From positions 3,035,423 through 3,099,422 of the forward strand of contig NZ_CP102279.1 in assembly GCF_025150245.1 (NCBI RefSeq): a stretch of 64,000 bases of DNA, given 5' to 3'. Under the pieces are notes generated by a model. That model did not search any database. It was not told the origin of the DNA and saw only the letters and a program-made list of their open reading frames with translations. Numbering within the stretch: the stretch's first letter is position 1; each line of letters begins with the position of its first letter. A program made the translations under genes and the position numbers. Shown here in pieces: positions 43,543-51,139 of the stretch. The DNA comes from Dorea formicigenerans (GTDB lineage Bacteria; Bacillota; Clostridia; Lachnospirales; Lachnospiraceae).

Positions 43543-44046
43543 TTAACGCAGTACCTCACAGATACCAGCGTTTGTTGCAATAAATGTCCCCTCTATATCG
43601 AGGTCACGCCCGTAGGCTTCATAGTCGATATAGTTCTGTAAAGAGGACGGGATTTCTCCGAGTATCTGTTCTTCATCAATCAGATAGTAGGCTAAATCGG
43701 TCATCGTTTCACAGCCGGAATACAGAATGATGTCGTCCTTATGTTCCACCAGTTCTTCCAGACTTCCATAGCAGGATACGAAACTGTCCAAGTCGTCCAG
43801 CAGGTAATCTGGTAATTCTTCCAACTGCTCATAGATACGGTTCAGTTCTTCGATGGAAGTATATTCGCTAATCTCCATGGGGAAGTTGTCCGTATCGTGG
43901 ATTGCGTATTCTTCGTACTCTGCATTTAAGCCGATACGTTCTGCAATCACTTCTTCGTCCAACGGAAAAGAGAACCAGTCCCCGACCAGTTCTCCCTCAT
44001 TGTACTTGCCAAGATTGGCTATATAGACTTGCATATCATCAATCAT
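43543..44046 (-). CDS. ardA: Antirestriction protein ArdA, copy 1 (orf18-like)
   Basis: ArdA mimics B-form DNA and blocks type I restriction enzymes during entry. The 167-residue acidic protein has the three-domain ArdA pattern: MQVYIANLGKYNEGELVGDWFSFPLD at the N-terminus, a central Glu/Asp helix region, and IDYEAYGRDLDIEGTF near the end. A very low pI is evident. ATG 44046 follows AAGGAAG. It is the most complete of three adjacent homologues. Confidence 0.9.
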   Translation of the reverse strand: MIDDMQVYIANLGKYNEGELVGDWFSFPLDEEVIAERIGLNAEYEEYAIHDTDNFPMEISEYTSIEELNRIYEQLEELPDYLLDDLDSFVSCYGSLEELVEHKDDIILYSGCETMTDLAYYLIDEEQILGEIPSSLQNYIDYEAYGRDLDIEGTFIATNAGICEVLR

Positions 44047-44063
44047 AAGCGGTTCACTTCCTT

Positions 44064-44459
44064 TCACTCATTGTATTCATAAAATCTGCCATGCACACAT
44101 AAGAAATGTTCTGATGTTTTTTCCATATCTGAACAGTTCCGATGGTATGTAATATTGCAAAATCCGGCTTCCAGCTCTTGCAGGTTTGAAAACCATTCTC
44201 TTTGAATTGCAGGTATATCTTCGTGTGGGATTTCACTCTCTGAAATTGCAAGGCAGACATTGTTTAACAGGTCAAGGTCTGTATCTTGCAGGATTTCAAA
44301 AGGAAAATCATAATCACTGATAAGATAACGGTCACTGTCCGGCGGTAAACCAATGGATTGTTTTAATGCTTCTATGTTGCAGGGAAGTGTAAACCACGCA
44401 CAGCCTGTATCTTTTTCCTGTTCATCAAGATTGATAACAAATACTTTCATTTCTGCCAT
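44064..44459 (-). CDS. ArdA-like protein, copy 2 (short)
   Basis: This 131-residue acidic homologue shares the start MKVFVINLDEQEKDTGCAWFTLPC and the SDRYLISDYDFPFEI core with copy 1 but is shorter, lacking the usual EAYGRDLDIEG end. It may target a different restriction enzyme or act as a partner domain. Start MAEMKV follows AGGTGGT. Confidence 0.72.
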   Translation of the reverse strand: MAEMKVFVINLDEQEKDTGCAWFTLPCNIEALKQSIGLPPDSDRYLISDYDFPFEILQDTDLDLLNNVCLAISESEIPHEDIPAIQREWFSNLQELEAGFCNITYHRNCSDMEKTSEHFLCVHGRFYEYNE

Positions 44460-44474
44460 AAGCAATACCACCTG

Positions 44475-44966
44475 TCAAAGTTTGAACATACCGTTGTTGC
44501 AGAGAGCATAACGTCCTTTTTCTTCCAGTTCATGGGCGTAGGCTTCCAGATTAAAATATTTCTTTCCTTTTTCGGAAAGGGCAGAAAATTCAATGTTATG
44601 CTCCAAGCGGTAACGGGCAACGTCCATGATGTTGTGGCACTCTGGATAAAACAGAAATTCTTCCGATTTCTGCAATAAATCCTCAACACCGCCACAGTAG
44701 GGAATCAACTCTTTATAAGCCTGCTGAACCTCTGGCGATAAATCCGTGTAAGCAAAGTACAGCTTGTTTAATCGTCTGACAGATGTTGTCCTTACAATGT
44801 CACCAGCAAAGGGAAGCTTCATATCTGTGATTTGATAATCATTGCTGTCAGCTTCCACACCGAGCAGGTCACGGAACAGCTCATAATCAATGGGTAAATC
44901 AAACCAGCGAGAGGTTTTATCCTCTGCTGATTTGGTCGTTTCAATCAATACGCTACATTCTTCCAT
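44475..44966 (-). CDS. ArdA-like protein, copy 3
   Basis: The 163-residue acidic homologue contains SRWFDLPIDYELFRDLLGV, EADSNDYQITDMKLPF and NLEAYAHELEEKGRYALCNNGMF, matching ArdA domains in order. Identity to copy 1 is modest, so the trio diverged long ago rather than by recent duplication. The start follows GAAAGGAC. A terminator separates it from the upstream gene. Confidence 0.78.
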   Translation of the reverse strand: MEECSVLIETTKSAEDKTSRWFDLPIDYELFRDLLGVEADSNDYQITDMKLPFAGDIVRTTSVRRLNKLYFAYTDLSPEVQQAYKELIPYCGGVEDLLQKSEEFLFYPECHNIMDVARYRLEHNIEFSALSEKGKKYFNLEAYAHELEEKGRYALCNNGMFKL

Positions 44967-45000
44967 CGTAATTCAGTCCTTTCTTCTAATTTTGAGTATG

Positions 45001-45034
45001 AAAAAAGCAGTCGATCATAACTGAAAGACTGCTT
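45001..45034 (-). terminator. Terminator upstream of the ArdA genes
   Basis: Minus-strand arms AAGCAGTC and GACTGCTT, then TTTTTT. Related hairpins are at 49593 and 54222. Confidence 0.85.
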
Positions 45035-45049
45035 AACTCTAAAACAATA

Positions 45050-45577
45050 TTAAAGCGTTTCTTCTTTTAAATTCTGACTCAAAAGGGATTTTAACTCTTT
45101 TACATCATTTTCAGACAAATCATTTTGATTAACAAGAACCATTTCATTTTTTATTGTTCTGATATATATGTAATTTCTGAAAATCCCCCAACATTTAAAG
45201 GCGTTCCAATGATTAGTCCCGTTACCGATATCAGAACTAACTGTAATACCATCGGTATCAAAACAATATTCACGTTTTCCCGAAGTCAATTTATTATCCA
45301 TCTTTGAATGAACAATATTTATTACTTTTTTCTGAAATGTGTTAGCTCCGTTTATGATAATCCAGATAAAGAAAACCGAAAATAATAATCCAATAATACC
45401 ATATCCAATACGACTATTCATAAAACAAAGAATCGTATATATTAACATTATGACAGCCATCACAGACGATAACCCTGTTGCAAATTTACGTTTCTTTACA
45501 TTTTTATCACTGGCTAAAACGATTTCTTTTAAAATATCTTGTTCTTGCTGTCCGATTTCAATACTGTATCTAACCAT
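45050..45577 (-). CDS. YcxB-like membrane protein
   Basis: This 175-residue protein has two membrane spans (about 37-52 and 58-78) and a C-terminal YcxB-like domain (FDTDGITVSSDIGNGTNHWNAFKCWGIFRNYIYI). Its function is unknown. It is cargo between TcpD-like and ArdA genes, with its own terminator, and is AT-richer than the neighbouring transfer genes. The start follows AAGGAG. Confidence 0.72.
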   Translation of the reverse strand: MVRYSIEIGQQEQDILKEIVLASDKNVKKRKFATGLSSVMAVIMLIYTILCFMNSRIGYGIIGLLFSVFFIWIIINGANTFQKKVINIVHSKMDNKLTSGKREYCFDTDGITVSSDIGNGTNHWNAFKCWGIFRNYIYIRTIKNEMVLVNQNDLSENDVKELKSLLSQNLKEETL

Positions 45578-45656
45578 AATAAGAATCTCCTTTAAACATT
45601 TTAATGATATTAGTATATTACCACAAGTTTGTGTTCAAAATGTGGGATTCTTAATT

Positions 45657-45878
45657 TTACGCTCCAATAATCTTATTGAATAACTGTAACAATACGTCTT
45701 TTACGCCGGACGCATTGAATACAAGACCAACGGCTACTAAGGCAACTACCAAGAATCCGATGAGTTTGGAAAACTCACGTTTGAATCCCAAGTAGATACC
45801 GATAACCACAATCGCCATAAGCACAAGGCTCTGTGCGTTGCTTAAAAACCAGTTATAAAGGTTCTGTCCAAAATTCAT
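45657..45878 (-). CDS. TcpD-like small membrane protein
   Basis: The 73-residue protein has two hydrophobic spans (about 15-29 and 36-55) and a short amphipathic end. It matches the TcpD family small membrane proteins of Gram-positive conjugation operons. Its start overlaps the stop of the DUF3789-type gene by ATGA, so translation is coupled. Confidence 0.75.
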   Translation of the reverse strand: MNFGQNLYNWFLSNAQSLVLMAIVVIGIYLGFKREFSKLIGFLVVALVAVGLVFNASGVKDVLLQLFNKIIGA

Positions 45879-46009
45879 GCTTTCTTTTCTCCTTTCAGTT
45901 CCATCATTTTTCTGTCAGACTGTCTGCCAGCCTGTAAAATACACATGGCAATCACGCCAGCCGTTCCTCCTAATGAGAAAAACAGGAAATCAAATAATAA
46001 TCGTTGCAT
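45875..46009 (-). CDS. DUF3789-like tiny membrane protein
   Basis: The 44-residue protein begins MQRLLFDFLFFSLGGTAGVI, with one membrane span, followed by a basic tail (RQSDRKMMELKGEKK). It fits the DUF3789 family of ICE-borne small proteins. GGAG lies nine bases before the ATG, and the stop overlaps the next gene by ATGA. It starts only four bases after the relaxase stop. Confidence 0.72.
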   Translation of the reverse strand: MQRLLFDFLFFSLGGTAGVIAMCILQAGRQSDRKMMELKGEKKA

Positions 46010-46012
46010 TTT

Positions 46013-47245
46013 TCAATTCTCCTTTTCTAAAATCACATCTTCGGTAGATGTGGTCTGTTGTTCGATTATCTTGTAGTGCTTTTCCGTCAGCTTCGTGGAT
46101 TTACGGATTTCTTTCAGATAATCAATTCCTGTTTTTGCTGTGATTGTTTCCAGCATTTTGAGTGTCGGGTCAACCTGCCGTTGAATCCAGCGTAGGGTTC
46201 TGTCCAGTGTGTAAGGTTCTGGTTTTGTCGTGAGCTTTAACGGCTCTCTGTTTTCTCCGATGAACCACGCCCAGCGGACAGATAATTTCCAGTCGCTCCG
46301 TTTTTTGTCCACCTCCTTATCCACGAAACGTATGTAACGGTTGATAATAGAAAATGCCGTCCGTTCAGCGTCATAGTAAGTCAGCAGGTCACGGACGGCA
46401 TAATAAGCACGTTCATTTTTCAATCGTATTTCAAATCTGTTTTTTATCGGTGCTTCCTCAATGGGAATCCCAAGTTTGATGTACTGTTCATAACTTTTTT
46501 CATAGACACAGAAGTACACCTCACTTTTTAATGAGCCGATATACAGGGTGTAGCCCATACCAGCTTTGTCCTGTTCCTCATGCTTCACTAATTCGCCGGA
46601 AGCATAGGACTTAAAGGAACGGAACACCGATACACATTCCTCATTCCGGCATTTTTCGGTCAGTTCTGGAATATCTAACATTCCCGTATGGTCATTGATG
46701 GCAAGGTCAAGGCGTTTCATCACACCGCCGTCCACCAGAGCGTCCATAAGGAAATCATACCAGCTCCGTTCCTGTGCCAGCAGATAACTTTCAAACTGGC
46801 GACAGCCTTTTCCTTTCAGTTCCAGCAGGACACCTTTTTCTTCATCGGGGGAAGTATATACAAAAATATCTCCGATGTAGTAGTGTTCCGTGTAGCTGTA
46901 ATGCCCGAAGTCCTCATGTATCATGTACTGGATATTGAGCTGTAAGATGTCCTTAATGATATGTCCAATATCCAGTGTCGGAAACCGTATCCTCACATAA
47001 TCAAACAGCATGGTAAGCGGTGCGTCTGGATTGAATTTTTCCAGAGCTTCCAGAAGTTTTATTTTCATTTCCTCTGTGACCGCAACCTTGCCGGATTCGA
47101 TACGGCTTAAATGTTCACGGCTGATTCCAGCCATGACCGCAAGTTTCGTCTGGGATACACCGTACTGCAAACGTTTGTCTGCAAAATCCTGTATCCACTC
47201 TGTATCATTCAGTGCGATACCCCCTTTACGAAAAAACTGTGACAT
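46013..47245 (-). CDS. MobT-type relaxase (Tn916 orf20-like, Rep_trans family)
   Basis: The 410-residue protein nicks oriT and leads the transferred strand. An N-terminal helix-turn-helix (QTKLAVMAGISREHLSRIESG, about 32-52) precedes the Rep_trans relaxase fold, with GHYSYTEHYYIGDIFVY, LELKGKGCRQFESYL and a probable catalytic Tyr region in VYEKSYEQYIKLG. It lies next to an oriT very similar to that of Tn916. The start follows AAGGGGGT. Confidence 0.92.
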   Translation of the reverse strand: MSQFFRKGGIALNDTEWIQDFADKRLQYGVSQTKLAVMAGISREHLSRIESGKVAVTEEMKIKLLEALEKFNPDAPLTMLFDYVRIRFPTLDIGHIIKDILQLNIQYMIHEDFGHYSYTEHYYIGDIFVYTSPDEEKGVLLELKGKGCRQFESYLLAQERSWYDFLMDALVDGGVMKRLDLAINDHTGMLDIPELTEKCRNEECVSVFRSFKSYASGELVKHEEQDKAGMGYTLYIGSLKSEVYFCVYEKSYEQYIKLGIPIEEAPIKNRFEIRLKNERAYYAVRDLLTYYDAERTAFSIINRYIRFVDKEVDKKRSDWKLSVRWAWFIGENREPLKLTTKPEPYTLDRTLRWIQRQVDPTLKMLETITAKTGIDYLKEIRKSTKLTEKHYKIIEQQTTSTEDVILEKEN

Positions 47246-47329
47246 TTTATATCCGATGTCACAGCAGTAAAAAAAGCTACCAAATGCTTGATTTCAGCCA
47301 AGAATCAGTAACTTTTGTGTATGTTTCCT

Positions 47330-47400
47330 TGTGATTTGTGCCCCTCTGTTAGATACCGAGGGGCTATTGTCTGCTGGCGTGGCTACCGCCACACCAGCAA
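47330..47400. other. oriT of ICE1, with adjacent hairpin
   Basis: GCCCCTC (47340-47346) and GAGGGGC (47358-47364) flank TGTTAGATACC; in the reverse sense the segment reads GGTATCTAACA between the arms, closely matching the Tn916 oriT hairpin as I recall it. A second hairpin GCTGG-GTGGC/GCCAC-CCAGC (about 47373-47398) follows and could be a single-strand origin. The site lies between the relaxase and coupling-protein genes, the expected place. Confidence 0.82.
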
Positions 47401-47464
47401 GGCTAGTCCGTACCTGTGGCTTTCGCTTCGCACGCCACCTGTCCGTCCTGCCTTATGTGTGCAA

Positions 47465-47878
47465 TCAGTCCATTTCCAGAGTAAATTTTTCTGGATTGTC
47501 CACAATATTGTATGTGCCGTCTATCTGGTTCTCCTGCCGATAGGAAAAGCTAAATGCCGAGTTGCCGGATTCAGCGTCTTTCTGGTTCTTGTAGACCGTA
47601 ACAGAAAGTGCGTGGGGAATCTGAATATCATAACTGAAACGGACACTGTGAAAAGAGTTGTCCCTGCATTTTTCAAATATTTGTTCCGCACATTTCTGTT
47701 GATCGGTCACGACCAAAGTGTTGAGTATGACCGACACCCGTAGCTCATAATGGTTATCAGAGCCAGAGCCAGACGAAGAAGATACGTCCATCTGTCGTCC
47801 CCATTGCAGGTAAAACAGGATTCCTGCCAAGAGCAGAAGTATAGTGATTACTATAATTATTGTCCGTTTTCTTATCAT
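47465..47878 (-). CDS. Unknown ICE1 membrane-anchored protein
   Basis: I do not recognise this 137-residue protein. It has an N-terminal membrane span (about 6-24), a Ser/Gly linker (DVSSSSGSGSDNH) and an extracellular beta-rich domain. It lies between oriT and the coupling-protein gene. The start follows GGAGGAAATT. Confidence 0.6.
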   Translation of the reverse strand: MIRKRTIIIVITILLLLAGILFYLQWGRQMDVSSSSGSGSDNHYELRVSVILNTLVVTDQQKCAEQIFEKCRDNSFHSVRFSYDIQIPHALSVTVYKNQKDAESGNSAFSFSYRQENQIDGTYNIVDNPEKFTLEMD

Positions 47879-47985
47879 TTTAATTTCCTCCGTACACCTG
47901 TATTACAGTACAAGTGTAGAGCAAAACAGCTTATTTTTCAATACAGCTATATTTATAATTTGATTAAAAGACGAGGTAAACAAAA

Positions 47986-48186
47986 ATGACAGTATACATG
48001 GATTTAGAAAATCTTCTCAAAGAAAAGAATATCAGTAAAAACAAAGTCTGTGAAGCCTGTAATTTACAGAGGACACAGCTCAACAACTACTGCAAAAATA
48101 AAGTAACCAGAATCGACTTCTCCATCTTAGCAAAGTTGTGTGAATATCTGGACTGCACACCTAATGACATCTTGAAATTAAAGTAA
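47986..48186 (+). CDS. Cro/CI-type helix-turn-helix regulator on the opposite strand
   Basis: The 66-residue protein is a single HTH domain: LENLLKEKNISKNKVCEACNLQRTQLNNYCKNKVTRIDFSILAKLCEYLDCTPNDILKL, ending like YozG/HTH_26 proteins. It is the only plus-strand gene inside ICE1 apart from the tRNA. Its 3' end overlaps the coupling-protein stop by nine bases. Its position suggests it controls the surrounding leftward operon, which is inference. Confidence 0.8.
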   Translation: MTVYMDLENLLKEKNISKNKVCEACNLQRTQLNNYCKNKVTRIDFSILAKLCEYLDCTPNDILKLK

Positions 48187-49569
48187 GGCTTCGGATTGTT
48201 CGAGAGCCTTTTTTTCTGTTCTCCTTTCTGCAAGTTCCCCAATCGTACCCAAGAAATCATAGCCTTTGGGTACAAGGGGAGTGTAAAATTCTGATATGAC
48301 ACTTGTTCCCACATCACAGTATCCACGCCCTTTAATTCGCTTCTGGAAAAATTGTTTTTTCACATCACTTCCAAAGAGCATACCGTAACCAAGTTCACTC
48401 ATGCGACCAAGCCCCACACGGAAGTTAAAGTTATCTCTGATACCGTCCCCGAAATATTTTGCGTCTGGACGCTGGCAAGCCACAATCAGAAAATAGCCAG
48501 CCTGTCTGCCAAGCATGACGATTTTCTTTAGCTGGCTTAACAGGGCGGTGCTTTCTTTTGTCGTGAGCATTTCCAAGAACGCCACATACTCATCAAATAC
48601 AAGGAACTGTGGAGCAAGCCCCAGATAGGCATAGTTTTCCCCTGTACGGTAATTCGGGTGCAGTTTCATTTCTTCCGAGCGTGTGACCATGCCCTCATAA
48701 AAGGCATTGACGCACTCAATCATATCGTCTTTCGTGTGGTAGACATTTCCCATGACCGTTCCCAAGTCTGCAAGGTCAGCGTTCTTCGGGTCAAGAATGT
48801 ATAAATTCGCATTGGTTCTTAGCAGGGCTTCAATGATGGTCAGCAGAAAATAGGTTTTTCCACCACCTGTACCACCGCAGATAAGGGCATGAGGAAGTGA
48901 ATCATATTCCCACACCAGATTTTTCATTAACCATAGACCGCCGTTTTCAGCAATCACTTCATCAATCGAAATACGGTTCGCTATCATATCATAGAGCAGG
49001 GTGTATTCGATATAGCCGTCATGCAGTGTCTTGTCGGTCAGCTCACAGTACAGTCCTGATTCCAGTTTATCCTCTAAGGACAGGAGCTGTTCTTGATATT
49101 TTCCCATTGTAATTTCACACAGGATATGGAGCAATCCATTGTCCATCTGGTAGTAAATTTTCGGAAACCACACGATTTTTTCTCTTGATCTGCTTTGCAG
49201 GTCAGTGAAAAAAACGCTGTCTTTGGTGTTCTCCGCTTCATACCATTTATTTTCCAGCACCATGCGAGCCAGTTTTTGTCTGTGTAGCAACCGCTTGATA
49301 CGGTCATATCCATAACGGTAGTAGAGAAAAGCGACCAATGCACAAACACCAGTCGCTATCAGAACCGTAATGGAATTGTAGGCAGTCCAAGTAATTCCGG
49401 CATGGAACAGGTTAAAATCTTTCCATTCTGTAACAAGAATCTGTCGCAGGTTCAGTAGCAGGAATACCGCAACAAACAGGAGCAACAGCCAGCCAATACA
49501 GAAATGATAGACCAGCGATTTGTCACTGGCACGAATCCTGTTACCTTTAGATTTTTGCCATACTTTCAT
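48178..49569 (-). CDS. FtsK/SpoIIIE-type conjugal coupling protein (orf21/TcpA-like)
   Basis: This 463-residue ATPase couples the relaxosome to the mating channel. Two membrane spans (about 22-48 and 59-80) precede an FtsK motor domain with Walker A ICGGTGGGKTYFLL (about 232) and Walker B LVFDEYVAFLE. The start follows AAAGGAG. Confidence 0.94.
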   Translation of the reverse strand: MKVWQKSKGNRIRASDKSLVYHFCIGWLLLLFVAVFLLLNLRQILVTEWKDFNLFHAGITWTAYNSITVLIATGVCALVAFLYYRYGYDRIKRLLHRQKLARMVLENKWYEAENTKDSVFFTDLQSRSREKIVWFPKIYYQMDNGLLHILCEITMGKYQEQLLSLEDKLESGLYCELTDKTLHDGYIEYTLLYDMIANRISIDEVIAENGGLWLMKNLVWEYDSLPHALICGGTGGGKTYFLLTIIEALLRTNANLYILDPKNADLADLGTVMGNVYHTKDDMIECVNAFYEGMVTRSEEMKLHPNYRTGENYAYLGLAPQFLVFDEYVAFLEMLTTKESTALLSQLKKIVMLGRQAGYFLIVACQRPDAKYFGDGIRDNFNFRVGLGRMSELGYGMLFGSDVKKQFFQKRIKGRGYCDVGTSVISEFYTPLVPKGYDFLGTIGELAERRTEKKALEQSEALL

Positions 49570-49592
49570 ATAAACTCCTTTCTTTGGACGTA

Positions 49593-49626
49593 AGAAAAGC
49601 AGTCAATCATGTAGACTAACTGCTTT
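49593..49626 (-). terminator. Terminator upstream of the coupling-protein gene
   Basis: Minus-strand arms AAAGCAGT and ACTGCTTT, then TCTTACG. It ends the SF0329-like cargo gene. Confidence 0.75.
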
Positions 49627-49659
49627 GTGAATATAAGTATTGAATTGTAAAACTGGAAT

Positions 49660-50151
49660 TTATAACAGTCCTTCTGCTTTTGCCCGAATCGCATAAAACT
49701 CTTGAAATGTATCTGGTTCTTCCATTATAGTTTCTTTCATAATTCTTAATCGCCGTTTACCAACTCGTCTATCCAATACAGCAAATATTTTTACGATTAA
49801 ATTTTCACTTTTAAGACTCGCTTCAATATCTTGATTATCAAACTCTGCAAACGCATTATAAAAACAACGTTGGTCAAAAATACCCAATTTTATAGCTGTA
49901 TCGTCCATATACGCATTTTCTACTTTCATGCGTTTCTCATATTTTTCGTCTTGAGGAAACATGTCTGCTTTCGCCCAATTGTTCCAATAGCATCCCTTGA
50001 TGATTTCTTTTCCATCATATCTTATCGCCGCCCGTCCCTCATGGTCGTGACTCCTGCTATATGATGTTGCATAATACTGAATATGACCTTGCAGACTTTG
50101 AGCCAGATATTCCGTTTCCAACTTTTTCCTTATACCACTCCATGTTGCCAT
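49660..50151 (-). CDS. SF0329-family protein of unknown function
   Basis: The 163-residue soluble protein matches the SF0329 group in its start (ATWSGIRKKLETEYLAQSLQGHIQYYATSYSRSHD) and the RAAIRYDGKEI segment. Function is unknown. It interrupts the usual orf22-orf21 order of Tn916-type elements and has its own terminator, so it is inserted cargo. The start follows GAGGAG. Confidence 0.72.
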   Translation of the reverse strand: MATWSGIRKKLETEYLAQSLQGHIQYYATSYSRSHDHEGRAAIRYDGKEIIKGCYWNNWAKADMFPQDEKYEKRMKVENAYMDDTAIKLGIFDQRCFYNAFAEFDNQDIEASLKSENLIVKIFAVLDRRVGKRRLRIMKETIMEEPDTFQEFYAIRAKAEGLL

Positions 50152-50239
50152 TCATTGTTCTCCTCAAATCCCGATTTGATTTTTTTATATTATATCAATT
50201 ACATTTGAACAATACAATGAAAATCCATTAGTTACAAAC

Positions 50240-50623
50240 TTATTTCTTCGGCGGTTGCTGGGGAGCATTGTTCTGTGGATTTCCGGCATGAGTGCCTTTG
50301 TTCTTCGGAACAATATCGTCTGCCTTTACATACCAGTCCACATCTGCACCACGGTAATTCGCATTGGCTACCGTATCTGCAACAGGATTGATAAGTTCCA
50401 CTTCGGCATTGTAATCATAATCCTTTAATGGTACAGTCGCCGGAACGGATACCTGTATCATGCGTCCCTGTGTATTGCATTTTAAATCGTAAGTACGTTC
50501 CTTGATTTCTTCACTGACTGTTCCATCTTCATTCTGTACATGAACTTCACGGCGTAATGCGGAGAACTTCAACACTCCGAAAGTCTTTTCTTTATCAATG
50601 ACGATTCCATTTGCTAATCTCAT
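50240..50623 (-). CDS. DUF961 protein (Tn916 orf22-like)
   Basis: The 127-residue protein is a beta-rich DUF961 domain with YDLKCNTQGRMIQVSVPATVPLKDYDYNAEVELINPV, plus a Pro/Gln-rich tail. Its role in transfer is unclear. It follows orf23 by 16 bases. The start follows AAGGGGGT. Confidence 0.9.
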   Translation of the reverse strand: MRLANGIVIDKEKTFGVLKFSALRREVHVQNEDGTVSEEIKERTYDLKCNTQGRMIQVSVPATVPLKDYDYNAEVELINPVADTVANANYRGADVDWYVKADDIVPKNKGTHAGNPQNNAPQQPPKK

Positions 50624-50638
50624 AATCTGAATACCCCC

Positions 50639-50962
50639 TTATTTATTTTCTGCTGGTAACATATCGTCTGCAAGTAAGATGTAATTGACAAATCCACGTT
50701 CTCCGATTTTATAGCCATCAGTAGTGATTCGTGGGTTGATAAGTTTTACTTTCTGCTCCGGCGAGAAATGTTTTTCGCCAGCTTTGGCAGGAAGTGTCAC
50801 AACTACATCATCGGCTCTCTGCACATCGGAATACAGGTTGTAGCTTCTGGTAATGACAGCCATACGCCCGTTGATTCTCTGCTGTTCCGTAGTATTTTCT
50901 CCGGCAAACTCCAAGTTTCCGAATGTCTTTTCCATATTTGGTACGACAAATCTTAATTCCAT
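50639..50962 (-). CDS. DUF961 protein (Tn916 orf23-like)
   Basis: This 107-residue paralogue of orf22 shares MEKTFGNLEFAGE and VKLINPRIT. It is the first gene of the transfer operon proper. The start follows AAAGAGG. Confidence 0.9.
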   Translation of the reverse strand: MELRFVVPNMEKTFGNLEFAGENTTEQQRINGRMAVITRSYNLYSDVQRADDVVVTLPAKAGEKHFSPEQKVKLINPRITTDGYKIGERGFVNYILLADDMLPAENK

Positions 50963-51013
50963 GATAATTGACCTCTTTTCTTTCTATATATAAGTTCTTT
51001 CCTGCTGTACTTT

Positions 51014-51088
51014 GTGGGGAGCTACACTCCCCACGCCCCTAGTGGACTTCACGCCCCCGTAAATCAGAGCTTCACGGGAGCGTGAAGT
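51014..51088. repeat. Two strong hairpins between the adhesin and orf23
   Basis: GTGGGGAG/CTCCCCAC (51014-51034) is followed by a long stem beginning ACTTCACG (51046) and ending CGTGAAGT (51088), with CCCCGT/ACGGG inside. They may end adhesin transcription or control orf23 expression; no T-tract is present. Confidence 0.75.
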
Positions 51089-51139
51089 TGCAAAAAGGGT
51101 GGCGACCTTGAACGCTCTACCAACCGCTACATTACCGCC

